Assembly (NCBI GenBank): GCA_012800665.1
Contig: JAAZIW010000185.1
Location: 1-5,922, forward strand
Reading direction: 5' to 3'
Length of the DNA: 5,922 bases
DNA from: Rikenellaceae bacterium
GTDB taxonomy: Bacteria > Bacteroidota > Bacteroidia > Bacteroidales > UBA932
The position numbers and the translations under genes are program-made. Under the pieces are notes generated by a model, which was not told the DNA's origin, did not search any database, and worked only from the letters and a program-made list of their open reading frames with translations. Positions within the stretch are counted from its first letter, which is position 1; the number at the start of each line of letters is the position of its first letter. Shown one piece after another: positions 1-5,233 of this stretch.

Positions 1-573
1 GAAAGCTACACTCAGTGTCCCCTGACCACCGACCGCGCCACTTTGATTAACCTTATGAAGGAGGTGCAGACCGACCTGATAGAAGACGGTACCGCCATCG
101 GCAACGGACTTGCCACGGCAGTAGCGCGTATGATGGATTCCGACTCTCCCAGCAGGGTGGTGATTCTGCTTACCGACGGTGTGAACAATAGGGGGGAAAT
201 CGCCCCTGAAACGGCAGCTGAAATAGCCAAAACCTATAATGTGCGCGTCTATACCATAGGAGTAGGCGCCAGCGGAGAGGCTCCTTACCCCGTAATGACG
301 CCGTGGGGTGTGGAGCTGCGCAATATTCCGGTGGAGATAGATGAGGACTTGCTTAAAACCATAGCTTCCAGGACGGGCGGAAAATATTTCCGCGCCACCG
401 ATAATACCAAATTGAGTGAAATTTATTCCGAAATCGGCAAGATGGAAAAGGTGCGTATCACAGTGGATAACTTTCCTGTTTACAAAGAACTTTATGGCGG
501 ATATGCCTTGGCTGCACTGATATGCCTGCTGTTTTTGCTGATTCTCAGACTTTTTGTAAGGAGGTTGCCATAA
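1..573 (+). CDS. batA: BatA, VWA-domain aerotolerance membrane protein (C-terminal part, 5' truncated by window)
   Basis: The frame is open from base 1 and codes for 190 residues up to TAA at 571-573. It has no start in the window, and the TTG at 43 is an internal Leu codon. The fragment opens in the middle of a von Willebrand factor A domain. Fragment residue T31 (in DGTAIG) and D59 (in LLTDG) match the later MIDAS metal-site positions; the DxSxS motif would lie upstream. VYTIGVG (83-89) is the usual late strand of the fold. A single membrane helix at about 168-186 is followed by RLFVRRLP, which by the positive-inside rule puts the VWA domain in the periplasm. T31 and D59 are 28 residues apart, exactly as in the BatB encoded next, so the two are paralogues. 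BatA acts in the envelope; its partners are thought to be the other Bat proteins. The call is firm from family features plus gene order; the exact activity is unknown. Confidence 0.93.
   Translation, partial: ESYTQCPLTTDRATLINLMKEVQTDLIEDGTAIGNGLATAVARMMDSDSPSRVVILLTDGVNNRGEIAPETAAEIAKTYNVRVYTIGVGASGEAPYPVMTPWGVELRNIPVEIDEDLLKTIASRTGGKYFRATDNTKLSEIYSEIGKMEKVRITVDNFPVYKELYGGYALAALICLLFLLILRLFVRRLP
558..564 (+). promoter_or_regulatory. Shine-Dalgarno-like site for batB
   Basis: AAGGAGG lies within the last codons of batA, 10 bases before the batB ATG at 575. It fixes that start and suggests translational coupling across the 1-base gap. A strong Shine-Dalgarno site is notable because most Bacteroidota genes rely little on one. 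Confidence 0.7.
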
Positions 574-574
574 T

Positions 575-1576
575 ATGTTGTTTTTTGCGAAACCCGCTTT
601 TTTATGGCTTCTGTTGCTTGTGCCGATTTTGCCGCTGATTTTTGCAGTGGTGCTTTGGTTCAGGCGCCGTCGTATAGCCAAATTCGGCGAGCCGGACCTT
701 GTTAAGCGTTTAATGCCTCATTATTCACTTTCCAAGGCTTGGGTGAGGCTTATTCTTTTTACTTTGGCTTTGGGCTTCCTTGCAATAGGTCTTGCGCGTC
801 CGCAGATAGGAGCGAAGCTCGTTGAAAAAGAAACCCGAGGAGCCGAAATAATGATTTGCCTCGATGTTTCCAATTCCATGCTGGCGGAGGATTATTCCCC
901 AAACCGCTTGGAGAGGGCCAAACTTGCCATAAGCAGATTAGTGGATAAACTCCGTGACGACCGTATAGGGCTGATTATTTTTGCAGGCAAATCTTTTGTC
1001 CAGCTGCCCATAACCACCGATTACGTGAGTGCAAAGATGTTCCTCGGCGGTATTGACAATGAAAGCGTGCCTGTGCAGGGGACTGCCATAGGCGATGCCA
1101 TACTAACTGCCGCCAAGAGTTTCAGTTTGCAAAGCGAAAAGAGCCGGGCCATAATTGTAATCACAGATGGCGAAAACCATGAGGATGACCCCGTTGCGGC
1201 CGCAAAGCAGGCTGCGGAAATCGGTATAAAAGTTTATACTATAGGGGTGGGTTCTCCGCAGGGCGAGCCGATTCCTATGAAGGGGGATTTGCTGAAAGAT
1301 AAAGACGGAAAGATTGTGGTTACCAAGTTGGATGAGAGGACTTTGCGTAAAATAGCGGATGCAGGTGGCGGCGCTTATGTGCGCGCCGGCAATGAGGAAT
1401 TCGGCTTGAATCCCATAATAGAAGATTTGCGACGCTTAGAGGCCGAGCATTTCAAGAATGTGGTTTTTGAGGAGTTTGATGAGCAGTATATGTATTTTCT
1501 GGGGATTTCCTTAGTATTTTTGGTAGCGGCATTCTTAGTGGGCGACAGGCGCTCAAAAAGGAGATTTTTTGAATGA
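575..1576 (+). CDS. batB: BatB, VWA-domain aerotolerance membrane protein
   Basis: A complete 333-residue protein of typical BatB length. Two N-terminal membrane helices (about 8-28 and 56-75) flank a basic loop with RRRR at 30-33. The VWA domain follows (about 90-285), then a third helix (about 306-322) and the basic tail RRSKRR. The charge pattern places the VWA domain in the periplasm. The MIDAS site is complete: DVSNS at 97-101 (D97, S99, S101), T170 in GTAIGD, and D198 in ITDGEN, so divalent-metal-dependent ligand binding is plausible. VYTIGVG at 220-226 matches BatA. The ATG at 575 is chosen for its Shine-Dalgarno site and because it gives a normal N-terminal helix. It starts 1 base after batA and overlaps batC by 4 bases. 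The family is linked to oxygen tolerance in Bacteroides fragilis, but its molecular function is not known. Confidence 0.96.
   Translation: MLFFAKPAFLWLLLLVPILPLIFAVVLWFRRRRIAKFGEPDLVKRLMPHYSLSKAWVRLILFTLALGFLAIGLARPQIGAKLVEKETRGAEIMICLDVSNSMLAEDYSPNRLERAKLAISRLVDKLRDDRIGLIIFAGKSFVQLPITTDYVSAKMFLGGIDNESVPVQGTAIGDAILTAAKSFSLQSEKSRAIIVITDGENHEDDPVAAAKQAAEIGIKVYTIGVGSPQGEPIPMKGDLLKDKDGKIVVTKLDERTLRKIADAGGGAYVRAGNEEFGLNPIIEDLRRLEAEHFKNVVFEEFDEQYMYFLGISLVFLVAAFLVGDRRSKRRFFE
1558..1563 (+). promoter_or_regulatory. Shine-Dalgarno-like site for batC at ATGA overlap
   Basis: AAGGAG inside the 3' end of batB lies 9 bases before the batC ATG at 1573. The batC start and the batB stop share ATGA (1573-1576), the classic arrangement for translational coupling by re-initiation. 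Confidence 0.7.
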
Positions 1577-2283
1577 AGAAATTATTGTCTATAATATTTA
1601 TGGTCTTTGTTGCGGCTACCCTTCCTTTGTTTGCACAAACGGATAGAAGGGAAGTACGCGCAGGCAACCGTAAATTCTCCAAAGGAAATTATGCCGAATC
1701 GGAGATAGATTACCGCAAGGCCGTTCTTAAAGACTCCCTTTCTATTGCGGGACAATATAATTTGGCCTCCGCCCTTTACAGGCAGGAGAATTTTGAAGAG
1801 GCGGCAAACTCACTCGCTAAAATAGACGCTGAGGTGGCAGAAACCCCTTATGCTTCGGATTATTACTATAACGAGGGGGATGTGGCGCTGCAACGCAAAG
1901 ATTATGCTGCCGCAGTCAAAGCATTCAGGGAAAGCCTCTTGCTGAATCCTGGGGATTTGGATGCAAAAGAGAATTACCTTTATGCCAAAGAGATGCTGAA
2001 AAATCAGCAGGGGGGCGGACAGGGGCAGAATCAAGACCAAAATCAGCAACAGGACCAAGATAAGCAGAATCAAGACAATAAGCAGGATAATAATCAGCAG
2101 GACCAGCCTCAAAACCAAGATAAGCAAGAGCAGCAGCCTCAAGACCGGCAGGGGGACATTTCTCAGCAACAGGCCCGCCAGATGCTCCACGCCGTGCAGG
2201 CTCAGGAAAAGGAGACTCAAGAAAAGGTAAAAAAAGAGAAGGCGGCCTTGCTTAAATCTTCACAAAAAGAAAAGAATTGGTAG
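1573..2283 (+). CDS. batC: BatC, secreted TPR protein with Q/N/D-rich tail
   Basis: A complete 236-residue protein. A signal peptide (1-21, basic KK, hydrophobic core, LFA then Q22) directs export; there is no lipobox Cys. TPR-type helices cover about 24-128, clearest at 25-57 and 95-128 (YYNEGDVALQRKDYAAAVKA, ending in LLLNPGD). Residues 144-193 are a low-complexity linker in which 39 of 50 residues are Q, N or D. A charged helical segment follows (195-225: ISQQQARQMLHAVQAQEK and onward), which resembles the conserved C-terminal motif of Bacteroidota BatC, and the protein ends in EKNW. No membrane helix is seen after the signal peptide, so the mature protein is probably periplasmic and a scaffold for the VWA and BatD/BatE subunits (inference from TPR and operon). 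It overlaps batB by 4 bases and ends 7 bases before batD. Confidence 0.93.
   Translation: MKKLLSIIFMVFVAATLPLFAQTDRREVRAGNRKFSKGNYAESEIDYRKAVLKDSLSIAGQYNLASALYRQENFEEAANSLAKIDAEVAETPYASDYYYNEGDVALQRKDYAAAVKAFRESLLLNPGDLDAKENYLYAKEMLKNQQGGGQGQNQDQNQQQDQDKQNQDNKQDNNQQDQPQNQDKQEQQPQDRQGDISQQQARQMLHAVQAQEKETQEKVKKEKAALLKSSQKEKNW
2002..2151 (+). repeat. Degenerate Q/N/D-rich repeat tract within batC
   Basis: This tract codes for BatC residues 144-193 (23 Gln, 8 Asn, 8 Asp). It contains decayed copies with 30- and 60-base offsets. ACCAAGATAAGCA occurs at 2054-2066 and again at 2114-2126 (60 bases apart). CAGCCTCAAAACC at 2104-2116 is nearly repeated as CAGCCTCAAGACC at 2134-2146 (30 bases apart). 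The offsets match a 10-codon unit that has partly eroded, and the tract probably varies in length between strains. Confidence 0.7.
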
Positions 2284-2290
2284 ACCATTT

Positions 2291-5131
2291 ATGAAGAGAT
2301 TACTCAGCATATTCGCGGTTTTTGCCCTAGCGCTTCCGCTCGGGGCGCAAACCCTTAAAATGGAGGCCCCGAATCTTGTGGCGGCAGATGAACAATTCAA
2401 TGTCAGCTTCACGATAGACGGTGAAAAAGCGCCATCTGACTTTCAATGGAATCCGGGCGAAGACTTCAAATTAGTGTGGGGACCCCAGAAAGGCACATCC
2501 ACATCTATCCGAATCATCAATGGCAAAACAAATAAAACATCTACCACTACCTATACTTATGTGCTGATGCCGCGCCGCGAAGGCACTTTTACCCTTCCGG
2601 CCGCTGTAGCCACCATAAAGGGGAATAAAATTTCTTCAGGAACCAAAAGCATTCAGGTGGTTTCCGGCAGACGGCAGGAACCCTCTTCCGGCACTTCCGG
2701 GGACTCTCAAAGGGCAGAAAGCACAGGAACCATCTCTTCTGATGACATCTATATGCGCCTTCTTTTGAGCGGTAATCATGCGCTTGTTGGTGAGAACATT
2801 ACGGCTACTCTAAAGCTTTATCAGCGGGTAAGCATTGCAGGCTTTGAGGATGTTCGTTTCCCAAGATTTGACGGTTTTTGGAGCAAAGAGTTGCAGGCGC
2901 CTAGCAATATAGAGTTCAGACGCGAGAATATAGGAGGAGAAATTTTCAATACCGCTGTTTTACGCTCCTGGAGTCTGACGCCGCAAAAATCGGGAGAATT
3001 AGTCATCGACCCTGCCGAACTCGTATGCCTTATAAATGTGCGTCAACCCTCCTCCGGCGGCAGCATCTTCGACTCTTTCTTTCAGGACGACTACCGCACC
3101 ATACGCAAAAGAATATCTACAACTCCTATTACGGTTCATGTTAAGCCCCTTCCTTCCGGAGCTCCGGCTTCGTTTGGCGGAGGTGTGGGCAAATTCAATA
3201 TAAAGGCCTCACTCACAGCAGATTCGCTTAAAACCCACGATGCCGCTTCGCTCAAGGTTACAATTACAGGAACAGGGAATGTGGCCCTTTTGGAGGCTCC
3301 GAAAGTAAATTTTCCGCCTGACTTCGAATTATATGATGTAAAGACTTCTGTAACCGGAAACAGCAAGAGTTTCGAATATCCCTTTATCCCCCGAAGCCAC
3401 GGCAACTTTTCCATCGGTCCTGTAGAATACAGCTATTATGATGTTTCTGCAGGGCGCTATGTCACTCTTCGCTCTGAGGCTTTGGCACTTAATGTTCAGC
3501 GTGGCGAATCCTCTGCATCAGAGGCTCCTTCTGCGGGAGGTCAGTTGCTTGTTTCGCAAAAAGATGTGAAGGATTTGGGAAGCGATATAAGATTTATTCA
3601 TACCCGCATTCCTTCATTCACAAAAGCAGGCAGCTTCTTTGTGTGGTCGCCTCTCTATTGGGGTTTGCTTGTCGCATTGGTTTTGATTGCAGCGGCTCTT
3701 TATTTTGCTTTCCGCAAGATGGCATCAATGAAGGCGGATGTGGCAGGAGCACGCAATCGCGGCGCGGTGAAGATGGCAAAAAAGCGTCTCGCCCTTGCCG
3801 GCGACTTCTTGAAAAAGAGCCTCTATTCTGCTTTCTATGAAGAACTTCACAAGGCTTTGCTTGGCTTTGTAAGCGATAAATTCACAATGAGTGCGGCAGA
3901 ACTATCCCGCGAGAATATTTCTTTGCGCTTCGAGGCCTCAGGCGCTCCCGCAGAGCTTTCGGAAGATTTCTGCAAATTATTGGATGCTTGCGAATACGCC
4001 CGTTATGCCCCTGATTCGGGTTATGAGGCCATGAATGCCCATTACGAAAGCGCCATTTCCGTAATATCGCGGATAGATTCTTACATCAAAAAGAAACCCA
4101 ATATGAAACCTGCATCATTAGCGATATTATTTTTGGTCAGCTCTTTTGTTACGGCCGGTGTTTCCCATGCCTCTGATGTCTCTTACGTTACCACCGGTGC
4201 GTCAGCTCCGCTATCTTCTGCTACCCTTACAACCGCCAATGCTACCTCCACCGCCGGCGTTCCGCTTACTACTGATGCAGAAGCCCTTACAGCTGAAGGT
4301 GCTGATGCTGTTTCTGGTGCTCCCTCCGCTTCTGCAAATATGCCTCTCGCTACCGCTCCCTCTGATGCCGAAGCTACTGCTTCTGAGCTTTCTACCTCCA
4401 CCAATGCTTCTTCTGCTGCCGGGGCGACCAATTTTGCCGACTCGCTCTGGATTGTCGGCACGGAAGCCTACACTGACGGCCGCTTCGAACAGGCGCGAGA
4501 TGCCTGGTTGTCGCTTTATTCTGCAGGTCTTTCCTCTCCGGAGCTCTGCACCAATATAGGGAATGCCTATTATAAGAGCGATGATAATGCGCATGCAATA
4601 TTGTATTATGAACGCGCACTCAAATTAGACCCGTCTTATGGCGATGCCCGTCATAATCTTAAATTTGCTCAAAGCCGCAATAGAGACCGCATTGATGTTG
4701 TTCCTGAATTCTTTTTGGTAAGTATGATTCGGAATTTGGGATGGAAGATGGATTCCAATTCCTGGGCGGTACTTTCTATAATCTTGTTTGCCGGCTTTCT
4801 CGCCATGCTTCTGCTTTATCGATTGGGAAGAAGCGCATCTTCGCGCAAGACCGGCTTCTTTGTCGGAATTGTGCTGCTCTTGCTGTTTGCAGGGGCTTTG
4901 GGCTTCGCTTCATGGCAGAAGAGCGACTTCATGAAGGCAGATGAAGCCATAGTAGTTTCTCCTGTAGTATCAATAAAAAGTGCCCCGGGTGCTGAAAATT
5001 CAAAAGATTTGTTTATCTTGCACGAAGGAACCAAAGTCCGCCTTTTGGATTCAGTGGGATCGTGGCTTAATATCGAATTATCCGATGGGCGCCAAGGGTG
5101 GATAATGTCAGAAAATGTAGAAAATATTTGA
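2291..5131 (+). CDS. BatD-BatE fusion protein (beta domains, TM, helical domain, TPR, 2 TM, SH3b)
   Basis: One uninterrupted 946-codon frame joins two proteins that are separate in Bacteroides. Residues 1-604 are BatD: signal peptide (1-19, then Q20), a periplasmic beta-rich region with the BatD-typical GTGN (327-330) followed by FPPDFELYD, a membrane helix (about 455-474), and a cytoplasmic helical domain (475-604) with CEYARYAP. Residues 605-946 are BatE: a hydrophobic signal-like segment starting at M605 (core 608-624), an 86-residue Ala/Ser/Thr-rich linker (628-713), two TPRs (about 719-747 and 750-783, with NIGNAYYK and YYERALKLDP), two helices (826-843 and 855-873) around the basic loop RLGRSASSRKT, and a C-terminal bacterial SH3 domain (about 887-943). 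Alternating topology leaves the BatD beta domains, TPRs and SH3b in the periplasm. The start follows batC by 7 bases without a clear Shine-Dalgarno site. Family assignment of both halves is firm; whether the product stays one chain is unknown. Confidence 0.93.
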   Translation: MKRLLSIFAVFALALPLGAQTLKMEAPNLVAADEQFNVSFTIDGEKAPSDFQWNPGEDFKLVWGPQKGTSTSIRIINGKTNKTSTTTYTYVLMPRREGTFTLPAAVATIKGNKISSGTKSIQVVSGRRQEPSSGTSGDSQRAESTGTISSDDIYMRLLLSGNHALVGENITATLKLYQRVSIAGFEDVRFPRFDGFWSKELQAPSNIEFRRENIGGEIFNTAVLRSWSLTPQKSGELVIDPAELVCLINVRQPSSGGSIFDSFFQDDYRTIRKRISTTPITVHVKPLPSGAPASFGGGVGKFNIKASLTADSLKTHDAASLKVTITGTGNVALLEAPKVNFPPDFELYDVKTSVTGNSKSFEYPFIPRSHGNFSIGPVEYSYYDVSAGRYVTLRSEALALNVQRGESSASEAPSAGGQLLVSQKDVKDLGSDIRFIHTRIPSFTKAGSFFVWSPLYWGLLVALVLIAAALYFAFRKMASMKADVAGARNRGAVKMAKKRLALAGDFLKKSLYSAFYEELHKALLGFVSDKFTMSAAELSRENISLRFEASGAPAELSEDFCKLLDACEYARYAPDSGYEAMNAHYESAISVISRIDSYIKKKPNMKPASLAILFLVSSFVTAGVSHASDVSYVTTGASAPLSSATLTTANATSTAGVPLTTDAEALTAEGADAVSGAPSASANMPLATAPSDAEATASELSTSTNASSAAGATNFADSLWIVGTEAYTDGRFEQARDAWLSLYSAGLSSPELCTNIGNAYYKSDDNAHAILYYERALKLDPSYGDARHNLKFAQSRNRDRIDVVPEFFLVSMIRNLGWKMDSNSWAVLSIILFAGFLAMLLLYRLGRSASSRKTGFFVGIVLLLLFAGALGFASWQKSDFMKADEAIVVSPVVSIKSAPGAENSKDLFILHEGTKVRLLDSVGSWLNIELSDGRQGWIMSENVENI
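4103..5131 (+). other. batE: BatE-like module inside the fusion, with possible internal start at ATG 4103
   Basis: The segment from M605 looks like a complete BatE of 342 residues: Met-Lys, hydrophobic core, a possible signal peptidase I site (SHA then S628), linker, two TPRs, two membrane helices and SH3b. Only A-rich sequence (AAAAAGAAACCCAAT) precedes the ATG; there is no GGAGG-type site, but initiation in this phylum does not require one. It could be produced as part of the fusion, by internal initiation, or by cleavage; the sequence cannot decide. Only the domain boundary is certain. Confidence 0.6.
4172..4429 (+). repeat. Ala/Ser/Thr-rich low-complexity linker coding tract
   Basis: This tract codes for residues 628-713 of the BatD-BatE protein. 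Of 86 residues 53 are Ala, Ser or Thr, eight are acidic, and none is Lys or Arg. A short internal repeat is visible: DAEALTAE (662-669) and DAEATASE (692-699), 30 residues apart. The composition suggests a flexible, unfolded periplasmic tether between the membrane segment and the TPR domain. Confidence 0.8.
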
Positions 5132-5157
5132 GATATTTAAAAAAAACTATATCTTTG
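5127..5157 (+). promoter_or_regulatory. Bacteroidota-type promoter for the ompA-like gene
   Basis: The -33 element TTTG is at 5127-5130 and the -7 element TATCTTTG (consensus TAnnTTTG) at 5150-5157. The spacer is 19 bases, the preferred spacing for the primary sigma factor of this phylum. Transcription should begin a few bases past 5157, giving a leader of roughly 70 bases that is AT-rich. The -33 TTTG includes the first two bases of the batDE stop codon TGA (5129-5131). Confidence 0.8.
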
Positions 5158-5170
5158 TAGCTTGAATGGC

Positions 5171-5178
5171 TATATTTG
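5171..5178 (+). promoter_or_regulatory. Second -7-like element
   Basis: TATATTTG fits TAnnTTTG exactly, 21 bases after the first -7 element. The place where its -33 element should be (about 5148-5151) reads TATA, and the nearest TTTG (5154-5157) is only 13 bases away. It may be a weak second start or a chance match in AT-rich DNA. Confidence 0.25.
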
Positions 5179-5207
5179 TCAAACAGAATTTAAAAACAGA
5201 CTCATTA

Positions 5208-5221
5208 TTTAGTTAACTAAA
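5208..5221. promoter_or_regulatory. Perfect 14-bp palindrome in the ompA leader (operator candidate)
   Basis: TTTAGTTAACTAAA is a perfect palindrome with no loop. It lies downstream of both -7 elements and ends 12 bases before the ATG at 5234. The symmetry suits a dimeric DNA-binding protein better than an RNA hairpin, because there is no loop. Being AT-rich it could also be chance; no regulator is known from this window. Confidence 0.4.
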
Positions 5222-5233
5222 AACAATAAAAGC

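Noticed and set aside
43..573. Start of batA at TTG 43
   Set aside because: The frame is open to base 1, the upstream residues (ESYTQCPLTTD) match the usual VWA sequence, and the MIDAS DxSxS motif would be missing; the true start is outside the window.
2002..2151. CRISPR-like or mobile repeat array
   Set aside because: The repeats are in frame, degenerate, without unique spacers, and fully explained as low-complexity protein coding.
1810..2220. 136-codon minus-strand frame rich in Leu and Ile that looks like membrane helices
   Set aside because: It is the antisense of the BatC Gln/Asn/Asp repeat tract (CAG/CAA/GAT read backwards as Leu/Ile/Val). It has no start context of its own and lies wholly within a firmly identified gene.
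4146..4559. 137-codon Leu/Pro-rich plus-strand frame overlapping the BatE linker and TPRs
   Set aside because: It is a +1 shadow of the Ala/Ser/Thr codons (pyrimidine-rich tract), with no initiation signal, and it overlaps conserved TPR coding sequence.
5132..5233. Rho-independent terminator after batDE
   Set aside because: The only inverted repeats are AT-rich (5131-5154 and 5208-5221), without a GC stem or a following T-run, so no terminator is called.
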